Assembly: GCA_002293365.1 (NCBI GenBank)
Contig: DBDD01000334.1
Location: forward strand, 1-41,598
DNA from: Christensenella sp. UBA941
GTDB taxonomy: Bacteria > Bacillota > Clostridia > Christensenellales > UBA941
Reading direction: 5' to 3'
DNA: 41,598 nt
The position numbers were made by a program, and so were the translations under genes. The stretch's first letter is position 1, and each line of letters starts with the position of its first letter. Of the stretch, positions 23,788-30,940 are shown piece by piece. Below the pieces are notes generated by a model. It did not search any database. It saw only the letters and a program-made list of their open reading frames with translations, and was not told where the DNA came from.

Positions 23788-23816
23788 TTGCGTTCGCGCC
23801 CAAAACACTGTATACT
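23788..23816 (+). promoter_or_regulatory. Promoter TTGCGT-N17-TATACT for tRNA region
   Basis: TTGCGT (23788-23793) and TATACT (23811-23816) with a 17-base spacer form a plus-strand promoter, divergent from the late promoter. It should transcribe the non-coding region up to the terminator at 24331-24354. Confidence 0.65.
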
Positions 23817-23901
23817 TAAAGTGCGGTTTACCTCCTGAATGATGTCCGCTCCGTATTGCTCCTTTCGTGCGGGGCGGGCAACGTGTTATTAGTTCGTATA
23901 C

Positions 23902-23971
23902 GGGGTGTGGCTGGGCCTATCGCGTTGGTCAGCGCGTAGAAACTGCGGTTCAAATCCGTGGCACTCCACCA
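23902..23971 (+). tRNA. Degenerate tRNA or tRNA-like element ending in CCA
   Basis: The 70-base stretch has a 7-bp acceptor with two wobbles (GGGGTGT with GCACTCC), a discriminator A and an encoded CCA. It has a T-arm TGCGG-TTCAAAT-CCGTG and a D-arm-like CGCG-TTGGTCAG-CGCG. Only 35 bases lie between acceptor and T-arm instead of about 41, and I cannot place a proper anticodon arm. It is therefore probably a decayed tRNA, a tRNA mimic or an integration-site relic rather than a decoding tRNA. Confidence 0.45.
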
Positions 23972-24123
23972 GTGGCCGGGTAGCTCCCGGATGATTCGGG
24001 CGTAGCGGTTTACCCCGAAGAGAACAAAAATGCCCCGCCGAAAACGCGCTGATACGGACAGCCCCACCTCTTGCGAGTTGTACGGTTGCTCATGGCGCGA
24101 TAATCAAGCGGGGAACCGCACAT

Positions 24124-24199
24124 GCCAGTGTCGCCCAGTTGGCTAGGGAGGCCGTTTTGTAAGCGCAAAGCGGGGGTTCGAATCCCTCCACTGGCTCCA
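24124..24199 (+). tRNA. tRNA-Thr (anticodon TGT)
   Basis: The 76-base cloverleaf has a perfect 7-bp acceptor (GCCAGTG with CACTGGC), discriminator T and encoded CCA. The D-loop is AGTTGGCTA and the T-arm GGGGG-TTCGAAT-CCCTC. The anticodon loop TTTGTAA gives TGT for threonine ACA codons. The outer two anticodon-stem pairs (C-C and G-A) are mismatched, so it may be weak or partly decayed. It is on the strand opposite to the structural genes and has its own promoter and terminator. Confidence 0.75.
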
Positions 24200-24330
24200 C
24201 GCTTCCCTACCATGCGTAGGGCAAGTTGCTGAATACGCCGACAAAGCGTGTTCTGCAATCGCACATGTGGAAGTCGCGCCGGGGTTTAGCTGCCGGGGAA
24301 CGCGAGGGTATCGAACCAGCATGTGCTGAC

Positions 24331-24354
24331 CGCCGCGAAAGTGCGGCGCTTTTT
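24331..24354 (+). terminator. Terminator of the tRNA transcript
   Basis: CGCCGC (24331-24336) pairs with GCGGCG (24343-24348) and is followed by CTTTTT. It ends 7 bases before the large terminase stop on the other strand. The T-run is only on the plus side, so leftward transcription from the terminase is not clearly stopped here. Confidence 0.75.
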
Positions 24355-24360
24355 ATGCCG

Positions 24361-26040
24361 CTAAATACCCATCGCGGCCCGCGACATGACGGTAACTTTG
24401 TTCGTTCCGACGCCCCTTATCATATCCGTAACAATCGCCAGAGAATCGGGTGCGTCGTCGTTCTTGTTCTTACCCTTAATCTTGAAAGCGAAAACATTCT
24501 GCATGAATGTCTGGTATTCCTTACTCCGCTTGCCGTTCTCCAAGAAGTAAAACTCGCGGATTTCGGAGGCGCGGTCAACAATTCTGACCTCTTTCGCCGC
24601 GTCGTTCGGAGCGGCCTTATTTGTGATGTTTAGGCGGTATCCCTCCGTTTTTAGCTTTTCTTCAATCCAATCCTTATAATCAGCCGTCATTTTATTGGCC
24701 TCAAAGTGAGCGGCCTGTATGCCGTATTTCTTTATCTTCTCGACAATCAGCGGGCGCGTAATGTTCTTTTCCGCATCGCTGTAAACTACGTCATGGACGT
24801 AAACCGTGCCGTCATAATCAAAGCATATCGGAGCGGCCACAAAATCCCCGCCGCCCCAGCTCGGATCGACCGCCATAAAAATCCGATTCGGCTCTCCCGG
24901 CGGCAACACGCCGTTGTAATATAGCATATCGTCGGGAATAAATAAGGCCCCGCTCCGCTCGATGGGTTGTCCCATATATTGTGCCAACCAGCTCGCCATA
25001 TCATTATTGCGCTCATATGAAGCGCGGCGTCGGTGAAAGTATATGGTCGAGTAACCTACGCCGTAATCGTAATCAAAATTGCTTTCGTCGTTCTTGTCGA
25101 GCGCCGGGATATTGATTACCTCGTATCTGTGGCCTACGAATTTATCATCATTTGCGAGTAAATCCATTCTAAGTCCAGCGGGGTCTGCCTCTGCCCAGCG
25201 AGTGCCTACCCATAGTATTTTAGCTTGCTCTTTTGCGCGCGGCATGAGATTGTTGTCAACTTTGAACCATGCGGAGGCCAATCTGTCGGGACTTAGAGCC
25301 TCCTCGATGCCGCCGATCAGGTCGTCCGCCACTAAGAGGCCATTGCAATCACAGGCTCCATTGAGGGTTCCGTAGAGTGAGCGGCATGTTAGAGACGGAT
25401 AACGTTTTTTGCGGTCAATGTTAAGCGTTTCATCCTTCGCGTTCGTCTGTACCAGCTTCGCCGTCGGAAAAACATCATGCCATCCATACGTTGCGGGGTC
25501 ATTGATTATCTCCAACACGCCGCTATAGAGCGCCGACGTTATTGTGTCGCTGTAGGCGCTATACAAGTTTGAGGCTTCGGGATTCCTGCCGATTATCCAC
25601 GTTATGAAAAACATGAGCGCCGTCGTCTTGCCAACTCTCGTTGGCATTGAGACGAACATTTCATCGAGCGTACCGTCAACAAAGCCTTGCAGGTTGTCGA
25701 TAACACGCTTCATAATCCTGCGCCGGGGCAGATAGAAACGCTCCGATGGTTTGCGGTTCCACTCTAAAAAGATCAAGTAATCCTCTAGGTTTTCTTTCGC
25801 CCCATACAAATACGTCCGCTTCACCAACCCATTAAGCCTATCCACCGCATCAAACGACAACTCGCCCCCCGCCTTAACCGCCCCCGTCGCCATCTTCCGC
25901 ACTTCCCTATTGAGTTCGCGGGCAACGGCAACATCGCTTTCAGCCAGCACATAATCGAACAAGATTTCGAGCGGCTTGGGGTCAAACGGATTGCGCTGGA
26001 TATGGCGTTTTAGGGTGGCGATTTCTTGGGCGGTGCTCAT
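24361..26040 (-). CDS. Terminase large subunit
   Basis: This 559-residue packaging motor starts at ATG 26040, overlapping the upstream stop by ATGA, with GGAG upstream. It has a terminase Walker A-like SMPTRVGKTT (about 131-140), a Walker B LLVADD (about 235-240), and an RNase H-type nuclease domain with AVDPSWGGGD (Asp392), HFEANK (Glu448) and DDAPDSLA (about 528-535). It cuts and packages phage DNA with the small subunit, which here is about 13.5 kb away. Confidence 0.93.
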   Translation of the reverse strand: MSTAQEIATLKRHIQRNPFDPKPLEILFDYVLAESDVAVARELNREVRKMATGAVKAGGELSFDAVDRLNGLVKRTYLYGAKENLEDYLIFLEWNRKPSERFYLPRRRIMKRVIDNLQGFVDGTLDEMFVSMPTRVGKTTALMFFITWIIGRNPEASNLYSAYSDTITSALYSGVLEIINDPATYGWHDVFPTAKLVQTNAKDETLNIDRKKRYPSLTCRSLYGTLNGACDCNGLLVADDLIGGIEEALSPDRLASAWFKVDNNLMPRAKEQAKILWVGTRWAEADPAGLRMDLLANDDKFVGHRYEVINIPALDKNDESNFDYDYGVGYSTIYFHRRRASYERNNDMASWLAQYMGQPIERSGALFIPDDMLYYNGVLPPGEPNRIFMAVDPSWGGGDFVAAPICFDYDGTVYVHDVVYSDAEKNITRPLIVEKIKKYGIQAAHFEANKMTADYKDWIEEKLKTEGYRLNITNKAAPNDAAKEVRIVDRASEIREFYFLENGKRSKEYQTFMQNVFAFKIKGKNKNDDAPDSLAIVTDMIRGVGTNKVTVMSRAAMGI

Positions 26041-26219
26041 GCTTGCGTTCTCCGATTCCAAGCGCTTTCCGGGTCAATGCCGCCGCTGTCCGTAAATCCC
26101 GCGAACGTCACAACCGCGCCGCACTCGACGTTTAGGCAGCATACACCTACAATATCGTCGGTTTCTCGCAATTCAGCCTCGCTCCCACAAAACGGGCAAG
26201 GCTTTAGCTCTACGCTCAT
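26037..26219 (-). CDS. Lar-like zinc-ribbon protein (60 aa)
   Basis: The product has the Lar family layout: LKPCPFCGSEAEL at the start, a second cysteine pair CCLNVECGAVV, and the closing AWNRR. Lar of the Rac prophage alleviates type I restriction, but the name is applied to a broad family and activity is not shown here. The start at 26219 overlaps the preceding stop. Confidence 0.8.
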   Translation of the reverse strand: MSVELKPCPFCGSEAELRETDDIVGVCCLNVECGAVVTFAGFTDSGGIDPESAWNRRTQA

Positions 26220-26617
26220 GCCCGTACCCTCCGATTCCAAGCGTCCACGGCGCCGTCCTCGCTTCCGTACAACGCGCCCGTATTCGCCTTGCACTTTTCG
26301 CACATGACGTACCATTGCGGCTCGTCTAAGGCCAGCAGATTCCCGTATCTGCCTGTGTGCGCCGTGCCGCCGCAGAACGGACACGCCAAAAGGCCAGATT
26401 CGCCTTGCGGCCCCGGTTCGCCCTCTGGACAACCGTTACCGAGCGGTACGATTTTAGACTCTCTCCGTCCGTCTGGCGGTTCGCGCTTCGATGCCAGCGG
26501 GGCGAGACAGCAATCCGCGCAACCCGGCACACGCCCCATGCAGCCGCCGGTACGACTATATGCGCCGAACGGACAGCTGCCGCAACCGGCGGGCAATTCA
26601 TCAACAAATATCTTCAT
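26216..26617 (-). CDS. Two-part zinc-binding protein, C-terminal Lar-like
   Basis: This 133-residue protein has an N-terminal cysteine cluster (KIFVDELPAGCGSCPF, GCADCC) like a short phage protein often found alone. A linker joins it to a C-terminal Lar-like ribbon (LACPFCGGTAHTG, YVMCEKCKANTG, AVDAWNRR). This looks like a fusion of two small zinc proteins. It overlaps both neighbours by 4 bases. A restriction-alleviation role is possible from the family name only. Confidence 0.78.
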   Translation of the reverse strand: MKIFVDELPAGCGSCPFGAYSRTGGCMGRVPGCADCCLAPLASKREPPDGRRESKIVPLGNGCPEGEPGPQGESGLLACPFCGGTAHTGRYGNLLALDEPQWYVMCEKCKANTGALYGSEDGAVDAWNRRVRA

Positions 26618-27183
26618 GCTGTTTTCTCTCGCTCCTTGTCGATTTCGTATTTCTTGCGGATTTTATGGATAATATGATTTATATTGGCGCGGGTACAGCC
26701 TCGAATCTTCGCAATATCCTTTTGCGGTAAGCCAGACAGCGCCATCATCAAGATTTGTTTTTCAGTATTGGTAAGGCGAGCGAAAAGCGAATCGTAGCAA
26801 GCGCCGAGAACATCGCTCTCAACGTCTACGTCCGCAACAAGCGTATCGGCAAGGGTCATGTCGCCCGATTCGCCTACTGGCGCGTCAAGGCTTGACAATT
26901 GCTTGTAGAAGAATGTACTGCCGCACTTTAGCGGCTTGATTAACGCATTCCCTTTGCACTGATACGTCCTAACATGTCCGTCGATGTACGATACGGCAAA
27001 TGACGAAAACGCCGCTCCGTTCTCTGTGTCGAATCTGTCTATAGCAAGAATCAGCCCAACGCAACCAGCTTGAAATAAATCGTCATCATGAGCGCCATAA
27101 TTAAGCTGCATCACTCTGGATGATACGAGCGGTATATTCGATTCGATAAACGCCGCTCTATCGGCTGGCGAGTTAAACGTCAT
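26614..27183 (-). CDS. Phage sigma-70 family RNA polymerase sigma factor
   Basis: This 189-residue protein has a region 2-like segment (about 13-75: DLFQAGCVGLILAIDRFD, FSSFAVSYIDGHVRTY) and a region 4-like helix-turn-helix (about 135-180: LTNTEKQILMMALSGLPQKD, CTRANINHIIHKIRKKY). It should direct host polymerase to phage promoters. Its position immediately upstream of the terminase genes suggests late-gene control. The promoters I can see have ordinary sigma-A-like boxes, so its own promoter class is not identified. Confidence 0.85.
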   Translation of the reverse strand: MTFNSPADRAAFIESNIPLVSSRVMQLNYGAHDDDLFQAGCVGLILAIDRFDTENGAAFSSFAVSYIDGHVRTYQCKGNALIKPLKCGSTFFYKQLSSLDAPVGESGDMTLADTLVADVDVESDVLGACYDSLFARLTNTEKQILMMALSGLPQKDIAKIRGCTRANINHIIHKIRKKYEIDKEREKTA

Positions 27184-27340
27184 TCGCTTTTCGCTCCACC
27201 TGTATTAACGATTTCAACTTCCTCCGCGCATACCGACGCACAATTCGCTTTTCAGTATGTCGGCCACGGCTCCGATAGACTTTGCGGTTCAAGTCCATGC
27301 CCGTCGCCAGCACTATGCCAGTTCGCCTAAAAGCGTCCAT
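27173..27340 (-). CDS. Small basic protein (55 aa)
   Basis: It starts at ATG 27340 after GGAGG and overlaps the sigma-factor start by 11 bases. Very arginine- and lysine-rich (NRKVYRSRGRHTEKRIVRR), it could bind nucleic acid or, by coupling, control sigma-factor translation. No family recognised. Confidence 0.6.
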   Translation of the reverse strand: MDAFRRTGIVLATGMDLNRKVYRSRGRHTEKRIVRRYARRKLKSLIQVERKANDV

Positions 27341-27341
27341 A

Positions 27342-27575
27342 CTAAGCCTCCGTCGCTCCCATCCCGATAAAATCAGCCAGCCCGATACTGCCATCATCGC
27401 AACCGTGCGATGCGTAAAATGGCGGCTTCACTCCGCTATTGTGCGGCCATAATGAAGCGTCGAAATTCTGATGAAACACGCAGTCTCGCGCAATATCGGC
27501 ATTAGCCGTTTGCTGATCGATCAATACACCGCCGCAAATACGGCATTTATAAGCCGCATTATATATCACGTTCAT
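27342..27575 (-). CDS. Small cysteine-containing protein (77 aa)
   Basis: It starts at ATG 27575, overlapping the stop of the membrane protein upstream. It contains YKCRICGGVLIDQQT (one CxxC) and a later histidine/cysteine (HGCDDGSIGLADFIG), so it may bind one zinc. The closing ADFIG motif recurs in small Clostridia phage proteins. Function unknown. Confidence 0.65.
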   Translation of the reverse strand: MNVIYNAAYKCRICGGVLIDQQTANADIARDCVFHQNFDASLWPHNSGVKPPFYASHGCDDGSIGLADFIGMGATEA

Positions 27576-27730
27576 ACCATCGCCGCCCCTTTCAACACAG
27601 TCCAAAACAGCATAAGCCATATAAACAGCGGCAACATGCCCAACATGGCCTCTGGTATTTTGAAAATTTCATCGCCCAATTCGTCCCATGCCTTTTGCAA
27701 TTTCTCGCGGTCGGAATCGCTAATAAACAT
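27572..27730 (-). CDS. Small single-pass membrane protein (52 aa)
   Basis: A charged helical N-terminus (SDSDREKLQKAWDELGDE) is followed by a hydrophobic segment (LGMLPLFIWLMLFWTVL) near the C-terminus. GGAGG lies 12 bases upstream, inside the previous gene. Tiny membrane proteins in early phage operons may act in superinfection exclusion or host inhibition; this is only a positional guess. Confidence 0.6.
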   Translation of the reverse strand: MFISDSDREKLQKAWDELGDEIFKIPEAMLGMLPLFIWLMLFWTVLKGAAMV

Positions 27731-27863
27731 CGTGTTTTCGTTCCTCCCTCTCCCGCCTCATCTCCCGTATCGCCTCGCCCAATTCCTGCGCCGAATCGTC
27801 CAGAATCGCCAGCAGCGCGTTTGTCGCGGATTTCGGCAGCATGACGAATAGTAGGCGGGCCAT
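27720..27863 (-). CDS. Small helical protein (47 aa)
   Basis: It starts at ATG 27863 with GAAGG eight bases upstream, within the end of the preceding gene. The product is one amphipathic helix with a basic/acidic tail (ATNALLAILDDSAQELGE, EMRREREERKH). It overlaps the next gene by 11 bases. No family recognised. Confidence 0.55.
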   Translation of the reverse strand: MARLLFVMLPKSATNALLAILDDSAQELGEAIREMRREREERKHDVY

Positions 27864-27867
27864 TGCG

Positions 27868-28125
27868 CTAACCTTCATGACGTTTACGCCTCTTACGAAC
27901 CGCCCGCACGATATCTATGGCCGTCCAGACTGCCGCCAGAAGCATTACAGATGCAGCAAGCCAACCCGGACGATAGCTAGGGATAAACGATTTGACAACA
28001 AGGATGATAGTAAGCCAGCCCAACCCCGCCAAGCCAAGCGCCGCCACAGCAAGGCTGAAATTGCCTAGATTGCGCCAAAACAACTTCGCGATGGATATTG
28101 CTGTTTCTTTGTCGATTTTTAGCAT
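27868..28125 (-). CDS. Two-pass small membrane protein (85 aa)
   Basis: Two hydrophobic segments (LAVAALGLAGLGWLTIILVV and WLAASVMLLAAVWTAIDIV) flank a short loop, with a strongly basic C-terminus (RKRRKRHEG) that should face the cytoplasm. Not obviously a holin, because no lysis enzyme is nearby. Function unknown. Confidence 0.65.
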   Translation of the reverse strand: MLKIDKETAISIAKLFWRNLGNFSLAVAALGLAGLGWLTIILVVKSFIPSYRPGWLAASVMLLAAVWTAIDIVRAVRKRRKRHEG

Positions 28126-28150
28126 GATTACCTCTTTCGCGCCTCCGCGC

Positions 28151-28615
28151 TCAAAACGTGCTGTAATTGATTTCGATGTTCTCGCGCATCAGGTCGTGTG
28201 CCAGATTGCGCGTGAAAGCGCCCAAATCTACAAAATCATCGTCCTCTGGCACTGCTGCCGAATATCTGGACGTAAAGCAGTATTTTGGCCGGTCGTCGCT
28301 ATCGACCGTAACGCCAGCGTCAAACTCACTTTTGGACAGGTTCATTTCCTGTATTTCGGGAATCGGCGTGATGTTCTCTTTCAACCACGTCATAAGCTCG
28401 TCGTATGTATCGAACTGCCGTAAGTAAAAGTCACTTGTAACCCGCTCAAAATCCCGCTTGTAGAGCGCGGTGACTTTTTCGACAATCGCGTCAATCTTGC
28501 GGGGCAGCGTCGGGTACGTTTTGCACTTTATGGCCTCGTAAATGACATTCGCGACGAGCGAAGCGCCGTTGACCATGTAGTTCGTCAACTGTAAATCCGA
28601 TTTTGTTAAAGACAT
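28151..28615 (-). CDS. Hypothetical protein (154 aa)
   Basis: Soluble, mostly helical at the N-terminus (LTNYMVNGASLVANVIYEAI) and acidic in the C-terminal half (SAAVPEDDDFVDLGAF). An AGGTTCATT-ATG start region precedes it. It appears to be a normal early phage gene, but I recognise no domain. Confidence 0.6.
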   Translation of the reverse strand: MSLTKSDLQLTNYMVNGASLVANVIYEAIKCKTYPTLPRKIDAIVEKVTALYKRDFERVTSDFYLRQFDTYDELMTWLKENITPIPEIQEMNLSKSEFDAGVTVDSDDRPKYCFTSRYSAAVPEDDDFVDLGAFTRNLAHDLMRENIEINYSTF

Positions 28616-28637
28616 AATGAACCTCCATGTTTATTTG

Positions 28638-28880
28638 TTATTTCGCGCGCGGCAACGACGCAACGTCGCCGCGATAAACCTTGTGGCCGTTTAGGTGAAA
28701 CGTGCTGGCCTCGTTTATGAATTGCGCCCCGCCAACCTCTGCCTTGATACATAGGCCACTTCCCAACTGCACCATTTCAAACTGCAACACGTCATATGTA
28801 TTACGCAGCCAATTAAGCCAGCGCATCGCCGCATCGTTCGCGATGGATTCAGCGGACACTATTGTTGTCACCATATCACA
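28638..28880 (-). CDS. Hypothetical protein (80 aa)
   Basis: It starts at ATG 28880 behind a GAGGGGAG stretch and overlaps the preceding gene slightly. An N-terminal helix (ANDAAMRWLNWLRNTYDVL) is followed by strands (GLCIKAEVGGAQFINEAS). Function unknown. Confidence 0.55.
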   Translation of the reverse strand, partial: CDMVTTIVSAESIANDAAMRWLNWLRNTYDVLQFEMVQLGSGLCIKAEVGGAQFINEASTFHLNGHKVYRGDVASLPRAK

Positions 28881-29139
28881 CATCGCTTTTCTCCCCTCTA
28901 AGCGCGTACAAATCCTGCCCACACATCACTCTTAAATTCTGCGCCCATCGCCAAAACCGGCACCCGCACCAGCACAGCGCATGGCCAATCTTCTCAAACA
29001 CCACCGAGAGCGCCCACGTTGCTTTGCTAGGCGGTTTTGCGTGTGGGTCGTAACCCAACTGCTCTAGGGTCTTATCGAGCTGATACGCTTTTTCTTGCGG
29101 CGATACGCATGGTACGTCTTTAAAAGTGTCTGGAAACAT
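28876..29139 (-). CDS. Hypothetical cysteine/tryptophan-rich protein (87 aa)
   Basis: The product contains FEKIGHALCWCGCRFWRWAQN, with clustered cysteines and aromatic residues, and a helical N-terminal part. It may be membrane-associated or metal-binding. GAGAG precedes the start. No family recognised. Confidence 0.55.
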   Translation of the reverse strand: MFPDTFKDVPCVSPQEKAYQLDKTLEQLGYDPHAKPPSKATWALSVVFEKIGHALCWCGCRFWRWAQNLRVMCGQDLYALRGEKSDV

Positions 29140-29164
29140 AATCTCTCCTTCCAGCCTTGCGGCG

Positions 29165-29578
29165 CTAGAAATTCTTAAACCAACTATGGTCTAGTCCATA
29201 CCGTGCCATTATCAGCGTCTTTGCCATCTGTTCGATAAGCACATGCTGATTGTTGCAATACAGGCAGTTTTGCGGGTTCAATTCCAAATCAAAATCGTAA
29301 ATGATTTTTAGATGCAGCAGCTCGTGAACAAGCGTCTTTTCGTGAGACACCTTCGCGATTCTGTCGGCGGGAGGGTTTCGCAAAATGCGTATCATGCTAG
29401 TACGATTGACGTATTGCCATATGTTTTCGCCCGCGCTATCCGGGGTTTGAATTTCGTCTACATCGCACAGTTCGGCCTTTATAATCCAGTTTTCAAGGAA
29501 TAACAACCGTTGCCAGTAAGCAAGGCAAGCGTCCAATTCTTCCTGCGTCTTAAATTCGATGATGGGTTCACTACTCAT
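29165..29578 (-). CDS. HExxH metallopeptidase-like protein, tandem copy 2
   Basis: This 137-residue protein contains TLVHELLHLKI (HExxH zinc-binding motif) and a later EQMAKTLIMARYGL helix whose glutamate could be the third ligand. It is clearly related to the neighbour at 29571: shared QRLLFLENWIIKA, VHELLHL and SWFKN segments. GGAGG precedes the ATG, which overlaps the previous stop. It also has a CLYC insertion missing in the other copy. Substrate unknown. Confidence 0.7.
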   Translation of the reverse strand: MSSEPIIEFKTQEELDACLAYWQRLLFLENWIIKAELCDVDEIQTPDSAGENIWQYVNRTSMIRILRNPPADRIAKVSHEKTLVHELLHLKIIYDFDLELNPQNCLYCNNQHVLIEQMAKTLIMARYGLDHSWFKNF

Positions 29579-30065
29579 TGCGCACCTCCGCAGGATTCTT
29601 AAACCATGAAAACGGCAAGCTGTAACGAATCATGATGATGGATTTTGACATCTTCTCGACCAATTGCTCTTGCCCCGGTTCGCAGCCGATTTGTAGATGG
29701 AGCAATTCGTGAACAAGAAATTGCTCCACACAGTATCTAGTGATTCGCTGGCTCCACGTTTCCGGGTAATTGTGATATTTCGCGTTTATTGTGATTTCCG
29801 CTCGGTTCAAGGCGGGTTCGGGACAAATGGACGCCGCCACGCCATCCTCCGCATCTTTCACTTGGGCGCGGATAATCCAATCTTCGAGAAAAAGTAATCG
29901 CTGATAATCCGCGAGATAGGCGTTTAGTTCGCCCTGATCTGCGAATGTGATTTTGGGTTCGGGCTGTTTGCGCGGTATTATCTTCACGTCTATACCCGCC
30001 GGAACCGTTATTATCGGGCTGTTTAGGTCGATGGTTATAACCTCGTTTGTCGTTTGTTTGCCCAT
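29571..30065 (-). CDS. HExxH metallopeptidase-like protein, tandem copy 1
   Basis: This 164-residue protein has an extra N-terminal ~45 residues (VITIDLNSPIITVPAGIDVK), then the same core as its neighbour: YQRLLFLEDWIIRAQ, FLVHELLHLQI and EKMSKSIIMIRYSL. The HELLH motif suggests a zinc peptidase or a peptidase-like fold. The pair arose by duplication and both keep the motif, which argues for retained but perhaps different functions, such as cleaving host regulators. Confidence 0.7.
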   Translation of the reverse strand: MGKQTTNEVITIDLNSPIITVPAGIDVKIIPRKQPEPKITFADQGELNAYLADYQRLLFLEDWIIRAQVKDAEDGVAASICPEPALNRAEITINAKYHNYPETWSQRITRYCVEQFLVHELLHLQIGCEPGQEQLVEKMSKSIIMIRYSLPFSWFKNPAEVRNE

Positions 30066-30069
30066 ACCC

Positions 30070-30243
30070 TCAACACTCCACCGTCAATCTCGCGCCGACC
30101 ATTCGGCAATACTTCTTCGCGGCCCGTAACGCCTCTGCCCTGTCCTTATTGTCAACGCCGGAACCAAACACGCCGACGTGCGGAAAGCCGGTCATGTGAA
30201 GGGTGTAAATACCGTTTTTGCAAACGAGTGTGTAGCCTTTCAT
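30070..30243 (-). CDS. Small hypothetical protein (57 aa)
   Basis: It starts at ATG 30243, overlapping the stop of the upstream gene by ATGA, after GAGAGGG. It is beta-rich at the start (GYTLVCKNGIYTLHMTG) with a helix (DRAEALRAAKKYCRMVG). Function unknown. Confidence 0.6.
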   Translation of the reverse strand: MKGYTLVCKNGIYTLHMTGFPHVGVFGSGVDNKDRAEALRAAKKYCRMVGARLTVEC

Positions 30244-30692
30244 GATTGCGCCCTCTCTGTCGACGGCGACGGCAGTGCCATCCAATGAGTAACACGCTCG
30301 AAACACGAACTCCAACGCCATTCGTTCAACGGCTCATGATTCGCGTCGAGCTGTTTTATGCCGCACGGATAGATTATTAGGCGGTTGACTTGGCTAACGA
30401 ACGGCTTCTCGCTGTCGTGCTCGGAATACCCGCAAGCCAGAACGCTCGTAAACTTCATGCGCGAATCTTCGTGAAAGTATAGCGTGTTATCGTTTTCGGG
30501 CAAACGTTCATCAACACTAATCCAGCCCAGCGCCCGCCGATTCCATTTCTCTATGGCCGCTTCTTCGCTATCTTCCCACGGACCGATAGCCGCACATTGC
30601 CCGTTATCGCATACTACGGCCCATTGTTCGCAACCCGACGCCTCGGTCGGCGTGGCGCTGCTTTTGCAGAACGGACATGGTATCGCTTTCAT
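30240..30692 (-). CDS. Lar-like zinc ribbon fused to DUF551-like domain
   Basis: This 150-residue protein starts at ATG 30692 after GGAGG. The N-terminal ~50 residues are Lar-like (AIPCPFCKSSATPTE, WAVVCDNGQCAAIG, EKWNRR). From about residue 55 it follows the DUF551 pattern (GWISVDERLPENDNTLYF, then VTHWMALPSP). Such fusions are common in phages. It is the third Lar-like ribbon in this window. Function of DUF551 is not known. Confidence 0.8.
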   Translation of the reverse strand: MKAIPCPFCKSSATPTEASGCEQWAVVCDNGQCAAIGPWEDSEEAAIEKWNRRALGWISVDERLPENDNTLYFHEDSRMKFTSVLACGYSEHDSEKPFVSQVNRLIIYPCGIKQLDANHEPLNEWRWSSCFERVTHWMALPSPSTERAQS

Positions 30693-30940
30693 CCCGCGAC
30701 CTCCTGTTCTTCCTGCATGAATACCTTCCATACGGCGCAATTAGCCTGATTGAAACTCATTCCGTATTTCAACTCATTCTCTGTTTCGCGCAGGAGCTTG
30801 CGGGCAAGCTTATTCTGTGCGCAAAGATCACTGTACGGGTCGAACGACGGCGACTTGATTACGCAATCCTTGAATCGGTGCTTGTTTTGGCGTAGCTTTT
30901 CGGCAAACACCTCTATTGCCCTGTTGTATTCTTCGCTCAT
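30689..30940 (-). CDS. Hypothetical helical protein (83 aa)
   Basis: Mostly helical and charged (YNRAIEVFAEKLRQNKHRF, LARKLLRETENELKYGM). It overlaps both neighbours by ATGA-type junctions, so it is part of the early operon. No family recognised. Confidence 0.6.
   Translation of the reverse strand: MSEEYNRAIEVFAEKLRQNKHRFKDCVIKSPSFDPYSDLCAQNKLARKLLRETENELKYGMSFNQANCAVWKVFMQEEQEVAG

Larger units (their letters stand above)
23817..24330 (+). other. Plus-strand untranslated RNA region around tRNA genes
   Basis: About 510 bases without a supported protein gene, bounded by a promoter and a terminator. Apart from the two tRNA entries it holds small GC hairpins: CCGGG-TAGCT-CCCGG near 23976-23990, and TTCGGG pairing with CCCGAA near 23995-24019. 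Exact 7-bp arms GCACATG (24261-24267) and CATGTGC (24320-24326) are spaced like a tRNA acceptor stem but have no matching T-arm. Further RNA elements may be hidden here. Confidence 0.5.

Noticed and set aside
24261..24326. Perfect 7-bp arms at tRNA-like spacing
   Set aside because: No T-arm, anticodon arm or CCA fits, so a third tRNA is not claimed; it is noted only as RNA structure.
24226..24633. Plus-strand frame of 135 codons after the tRNA
   Set aside because: It is interrupted functionally by the terminator at 24331-24354 and is antisense to the terminase 3' end.
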